From Baffinella frigidus (lineage: Eukaryota > Cryptophyceae > Cryptomonadales > Baffinellaceae), in NCBI GenBank assembly GCA_026770585.1, contig MU646427.1, forward strand, positions 13,635 through 32,560: 18,926 nucleotides of DNA, read 5' to 3'. Below the pieces are notes generated by a model, which did not search any database, was not told the origin of the DNA, and saw nothing but the letters and a program-made list of their open reading frames with translations. Positions 1-12,000 of the stretch are shown piece after piece. Each line of letters starts with the position of its first letter. Position 1 is the stretch's first letter. The translations under genes were made by a program, and so were the position numbers.

Positions 1-54
1 CTTGACTTCAACTGGCTGGGTCTGGCGGAGAGCGGCGTCGCAAATCTCGTAGAG
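1..54 (+). CDS. Exon 0 (partial, cut by window start): LRR segment
   Basis: In frame from base 1 it reads LDFNWLGLAESGVANLVE, then donor GTACAC. Its 12-residue core LDFNWLGLAESG aligns position for position with LSLSHNLLYDQG in the next exon. Phase 0 at its end fits the phase-0 acceptor at 2346/2347, giving ...GVANLVE joined to VLEASES..., the normal shape of one LRR running into the next. Three partial copies follow in the intron. Whether 1-54 and 2347 onward belong to one transcript is inferred; they are 2.3 kb apart. Confidence 0.6.
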
Positions 55-3000
55 GTACACCTCAGTAGAACCAGGTTAAGGCCAGGTTAGGTCCATTCCC
101 GAAAGAAAACCTGTCTCCGAGGGCGGCGCCATCCACCAGCCCTCACGGAAGGACCAAATTGTCGATTTTCGACCTTTTCCCAAAAGTTGATTTGGCACCA
201 AGATTGGGACTTAAGTTCACACATCACCTCGTATTCGAGGTGCTGGCAAGGTAAATCTGAGGTCTGAAAATCGACGAGTTGGTCCTTCCGTGAGGGTTGG
301 AGGATGCTGACGGCAACCCAGGTTGGCTTCGTTCCGAAAGGGAGACGGTTTGTGTTCCGAAAGGAAACTGGGTTAGGTTCATTCTCAAGGAGAGAGCTTG
401 ACTTCAACTGGCTGGGCCCCACTCGAGGCTGGAAGAGGGAGTATTTTAAATGTGGGGTTGTTAAATTTAGTACCAGTCACGGGCAGGCTTGGTCACGTAG
501 CTGGGCGAATTCCCCCAGCTACGTGACCAAACGCCCCTATTTGTGTGAAAATTACTACACATTTTTTTCACTTTTAAAAGAAACCCTGTTTAAAAATAGT
601 CACATTTCTAGCCTCCAGTGGCCTGGCGGAGAGCGGCGTTGCAAATCTTATGGAGGTCTCCCTTAGGGACAAAATTGGCTGCCTTGTCAGCACGAGTGAC
701 TGTCTTGTCCTCACAAGCGACTGCCTTGTCAGCACACGCGACTGTCTTGACTTCAACTGGCTGGGCCTGGTTGAGAGTGGCGCCGCAAAGCCCCTAGAGG
801 AGAGAGAGAGAGACATAGAGAGAGAGAGAAAGAGAGAGAGAGATGTGCTTCATTGAAATGGTGCAGCTGAGCGGGACTTCAGAAAATCCCAAACCCGAGA
901 GGTCTTGCTAGCCACACAACGGACTTCGAGGGGATTTTGAATAACCCCTAAGCGATAAGACCTAGGACCCTACGGTAGGCAACACGTAGGGACATAGGGG
1001 GTTCCTACGGATAAGGTAACGGAAAGGTGGCCCGATTTGGGCCGAAAATCCCTTCGTAGCCCGCTCTCTACGCGGAATCACTCGGTCGAAAATGGGAATA
1101 GCGGTCAGTTCACAATTTGTGACTACTTTTGGAGAAAAATCGAGGAAAAAATGCTTGAAATTGACGGGAAAAGTCAATTATAATGTTCTAGAATGTTCTG
1201 TGACCGGGACCCATATGGGTCCTGTATCCTTATCGGTTGCCATCCAGAGGTTTCGCCTAGCTGTGGTGGGCGGGACTTCAGAAAACCCCAAACCCGTGAG
1301 ATCTTGCTAGCTCAGCCTCGTGCCGCTTCACTATTCTCAAGTTCTTCTCGCGCCGCTTCACTATTCCCAAGTTCTTCTCGCGCCGCTTCACTATTCTCGC
1401 TTCACTATTCTCAAGTTCACCTGCGGAAACGATTCAAACTATGACTTTCTGGCAACGAAATTTATTACACAATTAGATCATACAAGTAATAGTACAGCAT
1501 CTGTGTAGTAATTTTCGTTGCCAAAAAACAAAATTAATCGTTTCAAAGAACAGGTGACGCGGAGCGTTCGGGCCAGCTCCACATCTTGCTTGCTTATGAG
1601 GCAATGATCCGTTTTAAAATGGATTTTTTATGGTGCCCCTGGGGGGGACGTGACCACCAAACGCCTCCCAAGGCAAAACTGTATGAACCGCGCCAGACCC
1701 GTCCAAACCGCTCATCAGAAGTTTTCGTTGCCAAAAAAGGAATATTTTCAGTCGTTTCCGGAGTTTAAGGTTGACAGGTCGTGGAAGTCTGACCACACGT
1801 TCAGGGGGACGTCATATACCACCCTTCAGGGGTACCTCGCTCATAAGAACCGCCCCCCCCAAGGACCCTACGGTAGCCCTATGCCTAGGGCCCTACGGTG
1901 GCCCTAGGGGGTAGACGCTTTCTGATGAGCGAGGTACCCCTGCACCTCACGATGGACTGCGGACCTTTCATCAAAAGTCAACTTGCCTGAAGACAATTAA
2001 CTTGAAGGATTTTTCTCATGTAAATTGGTCTCGTTACACCCGAATTCCGGGCCCAGCGAAACCCTCGAAGCTCACTGTGTGGGCTCTGTCTCGCTCGTAT
2101 AGGTCTGACTTAACCCGCGAGTATTTTAATGGAAAAGTTATACGTGGCATGGGATAGTTTAATGGAAAGGTTATACGTGGCATAGGATTTGGGAGAAGTT
2201 CAATTAGGGTCCTAACAAAATTTAGGCCAAATTAAATTAAAATCCCGTTTGCTGGTCTATTTTCATTTAAATTAAACATGTTCCCGGACGAGCACAGCAG
2301 TCCAGTTGACTTCACTGCTAAAGTGCTCTTCCGGGCAACTTTGCAGGTGCTTGAGGCGAGCGAGTCGCGGATGACGGTGACGGCGCTCTCCCTCTCGCAC
2401 AACCTCCTCTATGATCAAGGTATCAGTCAACCCCCGAGATAACAATTAGTCAACCCCCGGAACAATAATACCCCTGGAACAACCGAGCAAAATAGTTGCC
2501 GGGAGCGATACCCCTCCCCTCGAACACAGGAGGAAATGAGTTAGGGAGGGATGGGACGCAGGGGTGGTGGGCATGCAGTGGAGCTACCCTAACGCATACA
2601 CGTCGGGGTCCGGCCGAACCTGTATGCGTGGAGGGTAGTGTATGCGTTGAGGTTGTATGTGTTAGGGTGGAGAGACTGTAACATGTTTTGGGATTGGACT
2701 CCCGGCAGGCTGCGCGCCGCTCTCCAAATTCCTGAAGGCGAAAAACGCGATCTCGTATCTCCAGGTCTCAACCCTAAACCCTACACCCTGAACCCTAAAC
2801 CCTAAACCCTAAAACCTACACCCTAAACCCTGAACCCTAAACCCCAAACCCTGAACCCTAAACCCCAAACACCAAACACCACCCCCCAAACCCCAAACCC
2901 CAAACCCTAAACTCTCAAAATAAAAATAAACCCCTAAAAACCTAACCCCGAAACCCTAACCCAGATCGCAGACAACTCAATTTCGCACAAGGGGGCAACA

Positions 3001-6000
3001 TCCCTCGCGTCCGCTCTCGAGAACAACCGCGTCCTCCTAACCCTCGAAATCCCGCGGAACGACGTGGGCGACGAGGGTACACACGAAACCCCGAAACTTT
3101 AGACCAGTCGCTCGTGCTGACTGTCTTGTCAGCACGAGCGACTTTCTTGTCAGCACACGTGACTATCTAAACCTTAAAATCTCAAGAACAATCGCGTCCT
3201 CCTAACCCTCAAAATCCCGCGGAACGACCTGGGCGACGAGGGTACACACGAAACCCCGAAACCTGAGCCCTGAAACCCGAAACTTTAGACCAGTCGCTCG
3301 TGCTGACTACCTTATCAGCACGAGCGACTACCTTATCAGCACGAGAGACTTTCTTGTCAGCATACGTGACTGTCTAAATCCTAACTTCTCGAGCACAACC
3401 GCGTCCTGCTAACCCTCGAAATCCCGCGGAACGACGAGGCGACGAGGTTGCACCCGAAACCCCGAAACCCGGGACCTGAAACCCGAAACCCGAAGCCAGT
3501 CGCTCGTGATAACTGCTTTGTCAGCACGAGCGACTGCCTTGTCAGCACATGCGACTGCCTTGTCAGAAAAAGCGGCTGTCTTGAACCCTAACCTCAAACG
3601 CAGGCGTTTCGTCACTCGTCGCGGCGCTGTATGTCAACTCGACGCTGCAGTCGCTCGTGCTGACCGACAACCGGCTCACCTCTGACTCCTTCAAGACCAT
3701 CGGGAGGGTGCGGCTTGGGGTTTAGTGTTTAGGGTTCAGCGTTTAAGGCAGTCGCGTGTGCTGATAAGACAGACGTTTGGGCTGGTAAGACAGACGTTTT
3801 GCTGATAAGACAGTCGCTCGTGCTGACCGACAACCGGCTCACCTCTGACTCCTTCAAGACCATCGGGAGGGTGCGGCTTGGGGTTTAGTGTTTAGGGTTC
3901 AGCGTTCAAGGCAGTCGCGTGTGCTGATAAGAGAGTCGTTTGTGCTGACAAGACAGACGTGTTTGCTGATAAGACAGTCGCGTGTGCTGTCCGACAACCG
4001 GCTCACCTCTGACGCCTTCAAGACCATCGGGAGGGTGAGGCTTGGGGTTTAGCGTTCAGGTTTCAACGTTTGAGGCAGTCGCGTGTGCTGATAAAACAGT
4101 CGTTTGTGCTGATAAGACAGACGTTTTGCTGATAAGACAGTTTCTCTTGCTGATCGACAACCGGCTCACCTCTGACGCCTTAGACGACCATCGGGAGGGT
4201 GCGGCTTGGGGTTTGGCGTTTAGAGAGGTTGGCCTGCAAAACAGTTGCGTGTGCTGACAAGACAGCCTTGAAAACAGTCGCGTGTGCTGACAAGACAGTT
4301 TCTCCTGCTGACAAGAAAGTCGCTCGTTCTGACCGACAACGGCGTCACAACCTGTGGAGCGCTAAACCCTTAACCCTAAACCAGGCGCTGGTGTCGAACA
4401 GCATCACGCTCCGCTCGCTCTCTGTCTCCGAGGGAGGCGCCATGCTCTCGGCCATCCAGGTTAGCTTCATTGCGAAAGCAACCCGAAAGAGAGCGAGAGA
4501 GCTTCCCGCCCGCGAGCAGTGCTGATTTCATCCCGGACCTGAATACATTTAATTTTGAAAACTGTCCATGTAAAATATCTATGGTACAACCCCAGCTATT
4601 TTAAAGCCCTAAAAGCACGAAATGGCTCAAACGCCAAGCCAAATCTAAAATCAAATCTATTCAGGAACGCGAAGAGATTCGTGTGTTAGCAGACATCCAC
4701 TTTTGAGGGCTGCCTCTGTACCGAGGCGGGCTCGTCGTACGGTTCATAGACTTTTGGATCACCCATCTCCAGGCTTGAGAGTACCAAACAAGTCTGCCAG
4801 CGTTGCTGATTTGTGTGTTCTCGTCTGTCAACCGTGCTGATTTCTAGCTCTCCATCAGTCGGCTTGAGGGACTATTGTCAAGTTGACATGCTGGGTGTGC
4901 GGTACAAATCCGTCAACTTTGGAGCGGAAAGGAGCCCGGGCTCACCAAATTGGAGAGTGCACATCGACTGAGACAGAGCTAGGGTTTGGGTTGTCCCGTC
5001 CGTCAGCAATGCTGACGCGAGTGTGCTGTTGACGGGTGTCGTGTCCCACAGGGCGTCATCAGTGCTGGTTCGTGTGGTCTTGTCCGTCAGCAGTGCTGGT
5101 CTGTGTGGTCCCGTCCTTCAGCCGCGCTGACACGAGTGTGCTGAAGAAGCGTGTCGTGTCCTGCGTGCTGACGGATGACGCGTGTCGTGTCCCGCAGGGC
5201 GTCAGCAATGCTGATCCGTGTGGTCTTGTCCGTCAGCATTGCTGACGCGAGTGTGCTGATGACGGGTGTCGTGTTCCGCAGGGCGACCAACTCGCAGCGC
5301 TTCTCGGCTCTTCGCTCGCCAAGAACACGCGGTGCACCCCCAATCCGTGCCTGAGCCACTCGAGAATGCTGGAGGACCCTATTTACATGTGGGGTTGTAA
5401 ATATTTGTACCAGGATAACGTAACCAACCTCGTGACTGTGCTAATTTCGTAGAGTCCCCCCACACTTTCAGAGGATGAAACTTTCAGAGGATTCCTGACA
5501 TCCGACATCCGTTGAACTACCGGGCTGAGTCCCTTTGAATAGGGAACTGGGCACGTTTAAACCGTGGGCTGAATCCGAGGCCTCTGGGCTGGAAGACTGG
5601 CGTCGCTGAACCTTAAATCCTGGACTCGAAACCTCAAACCCTAAACCCCAAACCCTAAAACCTGCAGCAAGCACTGGCTCTGTTTGAAGGGGGGGCTGAA
5701 TCAGAACACTCCTGCCTGCCTGGCTAACGTCTCTCTGGGCTCGCAAGCTAACGTCGCTGACTTGAACCCTAAACCCTAAACCCAAAACCCAAACCCCAAA
5801 CCCCAAACCCCAAACCCCAAACCCCAAACCCCAAACCCCAAACCCCAAACCAGGCTAACGTCGCTGAACCTGCCCAACAACCTGATCACGGACGCGGGGT
5901 GTGGGGACATTGCCTCCTCCCTCATCTACAACCAGTAATCCCGAAACCCGAAACCCTACACTGATGGTGTTTTCGTGTAAAGCGGCCGTTTGTAAAACGG

Positions 6001-9000
6001 TTGAGAACACACAAACGCACACAAAATTCAAAATTGGTTCAAATTGGATTTGATTCGGTTTGAACAACCTGATCACGGACGCGGGGTGCGGGGACATTGC
6101 TTTGTCCCTCCTCTATAACCAGTAACCCCGAAACTCCAAACTCCAAACTCCAAACCCCAAACCCCAAACCCCAAACCTCAAACAGTTGCTGCGTCCAACC
6201 AGTAAACCATGAACCCTAAAAAAAACGAAAAACGAAACCCGAAACCGGGGTGCGGAGACATTGCCCATCTCTCTTCTACAACCAGTAACCCCTAATCCTG
6301 AAACCCGAAACAAACCTGAAACCCGACAAATTCGAAACCTGAAACCCTGAACCAGTCGCGCCCCTCTCGAGACAACCCTAACCCAAACCCCAAAAAATAA
6401 AAATAAGAAAATAAAACCCTGGTCCACTAAACCTCCTGGGACACAAGAGCAGCTCTTTCGAAGTCTCCAAAGGTAGCTCTTTCCCAGTTTATTCGGTCTC
6501 ACGAAACTGGTGAGCCCGGGCTCTTTCCCGCGCCAAAGGTGGCGGGTTTGCACCGCACCCCCAGCATGTCAACTTACGAATTCCCTCGATAGTGTCAACT
6601 TAAGAATACGCTCCCGGCAGTTGGCATGTCAACTTGCGAATAGAAAGCCAACCCGACTGAGTCTGACTCTATACCCTACCCCCTAAACCCTAAACCCAAA
6701 CCCCAAACCCCAAACCCTCCCAGGACCCTGGTGCACCTGAATCTCCTCGGAAACAAGATCAGCTCTTTCGGAGTCTCCAAGCTGGGCGAGGTCCGCCCTT
6801 GAACCCCAAACCCCAAACCCCAAACCCTACACCCGAAACCCGAAATCCGAAACCCTGCCTCTTACTGCAAAAATTCTAAGCCGTAAGCCGTAAGCCTTAA
6901 GCCTTAAGACCTAATCCCTAAGCCTTAAGCCCTGAGGCCTAAGCCCTTATCCCTAATTGGAGTCTCCAAGCTGGGCGAGGTCCACCCTGAAACCCTGGAC
7001 CCTGAACCCTAGACCATCAACCATAGACCATAAACCATAAACCATAAACCATAAACCATAAACCATAAACCAAACTATACATAAACCATCCCAATACACC
7101 ATAAACCATAAAACCGAAGCCCGAAACCCTGATCTCGAAACACGAAACACGAAAAACACGAAACCCCAAACCTCTCTGCTTACTACAAACACCCTAAGCC
7201 CTAAGCCCTAAGCCCTGAGCCCTAAACCTTTTGGAAACTCCAAACTGGGTGAGGTCCACCCCTGTACCCTGAACCCTGAACCATAAATCATAAATCTTAA
7301 ATTACAAATCATAAACCATAAACCCGAATCCCTGAACACAAACACAAAACATGGAATCATTATCCCTGAACCCTCTCGCCGTCTACAAAACCCCTACGCC
7401 CTAAGCCTTAAGCCCTAATCCCTAAGCCTTAAGCCCTGGGGCCTAAGCCTGTGTCCCTAATTGGAGCACCCAAGCTTTTATGGGTGGTCCACCCATAAAA
7501 CCTAAACCATAAAACATAAAACATGAAACATCAACTATAAACCATAAATCCTAAACCCTCAACCCTACTCCCTAAACCCTAAACCCTAAACCCTTAACCC
7601 TAAACCCTTAACCCCAAACCTCACACCCTAAATCCTAAACCCTAAACCCTAACCCAGGTGCTGGCGGTGAACACATCACTCGAAACGCTGGACCTTCCCG
7701 CAGACCCCAAAACCCAAACCCTAAACCCTAAACCCTAGACCTTAAACCCCAAACCCCAACCCTGAAACCTTAAACCAACCCTAAACCCTGAACCCGAAAC
7801 CCGAAACCCACAAGTGCTGGTGGTGAACACATGACTCGAAACGCTGGACCTTTCCGCAGACCCCAGACCCCAAAGCCGAAAGCGTAAACCAACCCAGAAC
7901 TCGAAACCCTGAAACCTGAAACCTGAACCCGAAACCCGAAGGTGCTGGCGGTCAACACATCACTCGAAACGCTGGATCTTTCAGCAAACGAGATCGTTCC
8001 TGGAAACGACGCCTACAAACTAGTCAGAGGTAAACCTTACTACGCGGGAGGGGATTTAGGGTTTAGAAAATCCCAAAGGAAGCACTGGTCCCGTTGGTGG
8101 AGCCATTTATGCTATTTTAAGCCTTGGTTTGATGCCTAAAATAGCATATCCTTGCTTATCTTAATCGTATCTTAAGGCTAAGACATCAAAGAGTATCAAA
8201 TCTCTAAACCCTGGACCAGATTCTGCGTAATAACCAAACGCTGGACCTGTCAGCAAACGAGATCGTTCCTGGAAACGACGCTTACAAACTAGTCAGAGGT
8301 GACCCCTAAACCCTCAACCATAAACCCTGAACCCTGAAACCGGAATCCTGAACCATAAACAATAAACCGCAAACCCTGGTTGAGGGTTGCGGGTTGAGGG
8401 TTTGAGTGAAATACCAAACTCTAGAAGCCTACAAGCTCGACAGAGGTGAACCCTAAATTCCAAACCCTGAACCCTGAACCCTGAACCCTGCACCCTGAAC
8501 CCTAGTCCACACGCTACGAGAAACTTCTCCAAAACAATGAAAATCGTACTTGATACCTAAATTAGGGTGTGGTGGAGCGCTGAACCCTAAACCATATCCC
8601 TTAAGTGACCAACGGGTGAATAATCGCCCGTGGAAGCCCTAGGCAAGTCCTAGGGCCCTGCGGTAGGACGTATGGGCCTACTGGTCACTGGTCACAAGGG
8701 ATAACCTAAGACCTGAAACCTAACCGTAAGTCCTAACCCAGGGCTGGAACTAAACACGACGCTGGCGGTTAGGCTTTAGGTTGTAGCTTTTAGGATTTAG
8801 GGCACCTTCACACCCCACTTTAGCAGGCAGTGCAAAGTTGACGATGCTGGTAATAAACTGGTGAACAATACCAAAAGTGGACGATGGTCGTACTAAACTA
8901 TCAACTTTTGGAATTTTGCAGGGCTGGAGATGAACACAACGCTACGGGAGCTGGCAGTAAACCCCAAACACCAAACCCTAAACCCTAAACCCTAAACCCT

Positions 9001-12000
9001 AAACCCTAAACCCTAAACCCCAAACCCTAAACCCTAAACCCTAAACCCTAAACCCTAAACCCCAAACCCTAAACCCTAAACCCCAAACCCGAAACCTTGA
9101 ACCCTCCACCCGAATCCCGAAACCCAAAGCCCTGAACCCTACACCCTACAGCTACACCCTACACCCTTAACCCTTACCCCGAAACCCAAAACCCGAAACC
9201 CTGAACCCTACACCCTTAACCCGACATCCCAAACCCTGAACACTTCACCCTAAACCATGAACCCTACACCTTAAACCCTAAACCCTAGACCAGAAACCCG
9301 AAACCCGAAACCCGAAACCCGAAACCCGAAACCCGAACCCCTGAACCCTGAACCCTGCACCCTGAACCCTGAACCCTGAACCCTAAACCTCAAACCCGAA
9401 ACCCTTAACCCTGAACCCTTCACTAAACCCCAAACCAAACCCTCACCCATACACCCCAAACCCCAAACCCGAAACCCAAAACCCGGAACCCCGCCCTCAA
9501 ACCCGAAACCCGAAACCCGAACCCCGGAACCCCGCCCTAAGCTCTAAGCCCTGAACCGTGCCCTTCGAACCTCAAACCCTCACCCATACACCCGAACCCC
9601 CGCCCCACAACCCGAGACTCTAAACTGGAAACACCGCCCCTAACCCTGAAACCCTGAACCCGAAACCCGAAACCCCGCCCCTAAACCTGAAACCTGAAAC
9701 CTGAAACCTGAAACCTGAAACCTGAAACCTGAAACCCGAACTCAGGTGCACAGCAAGTACCTGCTATACAGGTGCAAACCCCAAACCCTAAACCCCCAAC
9801 CACAAACCCCAAACCACAAACCACAAACCCTAAACCACAAACCCCAAACCCTCAACCCCACACCCCACACCCCACACCCCACACCCCACACCCCACACCC
9901 CACACCCCACACCCCAAAACCCAAAACCCACACCCAAAACCCAAAACCCCAAACCTCAACCCTAATCCCCGAACCCCAAACGCTACTCCCCACACCCTCA
10001 ACCCCAACCCTAATCCCCAAACTCTAAACGCTACACCCCTAAACCCTAACATCTAAGCCCTAAACCCCAAACCGAAAGCCCTAAGCCCTAAGCCCCAAAC
10101 CCTAAACCCCAAACCCCAACCCTAATCCCCAAACCCTAAACGCTGCACCCCTAAACCCTAAAACCTAAACCCTAAACCCTAAACCCTAAACCCTAAACCC
10201 TAAACCCTAAACCCTAAACCCTAAATACAGGTGTACCGCAAGCACACACGGCCTCGAGGAAGACATTGGCGTACTCCTCAAGCGCAACAGGTCCTTTATG
10301 GTTTAAGGTTTAGGGTTCAATCTGCACGACAGTCGCTTTTGCTGACAGGACAGCCTTGAAGACAGTCGCGTGTGCTGACAAGACAGTCGCTCGTGCTGCT
10401 TAGTTTTGAGGGGTTTGGGTTTCCGGTTTAGTGGTGAGGTGTTCGGGGTCCGGGCTGGAGCTCGAAGGCAGGTGCACGGCAGGCGCACACGGCCTCGAAG
10501 ACGACATCGGCGTACTCTTGAAAAGAAACAGGTCCCTCAATTTGACCACTTTGGAATTTGACCACTTTAGAATTTGACCACTCGGGCCTCACCAAGCGAA
10601 ACAGGTCCCACATTTGGGGTTTAGGATTTAGCATCTTTGCAACCCGAATCCCGAAACCGCGCAATAGGCCCTGGAACCCGAAACGCAAAAACGCATAATA
10701 TATTGAATATCGAACATACACATTTCGCGGAAATAAATCATTTGGCTGTGCGAACGCACGTGCTGCTGTCGAATTCCACACAGCGGGCTACGAAGGGATT
10801 TTTGGCCCAAATCGGGCCACCTTTCCGTTGCCTGATCCGTAGGAACCCTTCCTATGCCCCTGCGGGTTGCCTACTGTAGGGTCGTAGATCTTATCGCTTG
10901 AGGGTTGTTCAAAATCCCTTTGAAGTCCACTGTGTGGATCTAACCCTAAATCTAAACCTTAATCTCTAAACCCTGCACCGTAGGGTGCAGAGGTCTTATC
11001 GCTTAAGGGTTATTCAAAGTCCCTTCAAAGTCCGCTGTGTGGATCTAACCCTAAACCTAAACCCTAAACTCTAAACCCTACACCTTATACAGCGAGTTGC
11101 GCGACCAGGTGCTCAAATCTAAACCCCAAACCCCAAACCCCCAACCCTAGCCCCCAAACCCTAACCCCTAACCCCCAACCCTAACCCCCAAACCCTAAAC
11201 CCTAAATCCTAAACCCTAAACCCTGACCCCTAAACCCTAACCCCCAAACCCCAAAACCCAAACCCCAAACCCTAAACCCCAAACCCTCAACCCTAACCCC
11301 AAACCCTCAACCCCAAAAGCTAAAACCTAAACCCTAAACCCTAAACCCTAAACCCTCATTACCAGGGAGTTGCGCGACAGCAAAGCAGCACAGCGCGACA
11401 AGGACATGATGAAGATGGTCGCCTCGGTATCTTTTCCCTCCACGCCGGGACCACCGTCAGGCCTGACGCATGAAACCCCGAGTGTATTTATCGGACGTGC
11501 CCCGTACTAAACTTGGACGCGCCAGTGTTTGGTTCAGCCACTTAGCAGCGGTCGAGTTCCTTTTCGCCATGAATTCAAGGTGAAATCCCGGTTAGGTTCT
11601 AGGGAAATGGATAAGATTCTAGTACAAATAATGAAGATGGTCGCATCGGTCTCTTTCCCCTCTCACAAATGAATTCTATTAAAAGGATGAAGAGGAAGCT
11701 ATAATTTATAGGTCGACTGTGATTGCTTAAGAAGATTAAGAGAGTCGCTATAATTTCCAGTCTATTGGGTCTCACTATTTTGGTGCGACCGGGCTCTTTT
11801 CTGCGCTTAGGTTGACGGATTTGTACCAGGAAACCAGGCTGTCAACTTAAGAATAGTCGGCCTGGGGAATATTTTTGGCCGCGACCCCAGAGTGTCAACT
11901 TAGGAATAGTCCGCAACCCTGACTGGGGCAGAGCTCTAGTTTCGCCCCCCCCTACCAGTCCTGAGGCAGTGCTGACTACCACTTAGCCGCGACCGAAAAT

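Larger units (their letters stand above)
55..2346 (+). repeat. Intron 0: exon echoes, foldback elements, short tandem repeats
   Basis: No coding exon was recognised in these 2.3 kb. They hold three echoes of exon 0 (397-420, 611-655, 743-800), a split exon-5-like copy interrupted by an inverted-repeat element (110-320), a purine GA tract (798-842), a 42-bp direct repeat (869-911 and 1270-1312), a 30-bp tandem array (1319-1420), four inverted-repeat elements and a direct repeat at 2122-2187. Unlike most later introns it has almost no CCCTAAA array. If exon 0 belongs to a different gene, this is an intergenic region instead. Confidence 0.5.

Noticed and set aside
87-666. Open frames of 110-120 residues on each strand at the left end
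   Set aside because: They cross the 133-303 inverted-repeat element and the exon-5-like copy without matching the frame expected from either.
686-4349. CRISPR-like array (21-nt repeats)
   Set aside because: No regular unique spacers; units are contiguous or in head-to-head cassettes, in a clearly eukaryotic locus.
4042-4525. Open frames with VACADKT repeats
   Set aside because: Product of the 21-nt repeat (seven codons per unit). Only the 4385-4459 part is supported, as exon 5.
9742-10056. Open frames with PNPKPQTPN or GFGVWGLGFGV repeats on both strands (also near 5468-5848, 6113-6553, 13028-13355)
   Set aside because: They are direct translations of 7-nt heptamer arrays; a 7-nt unit cycles all three frames and rarely creates stops. 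No splice or domain support.
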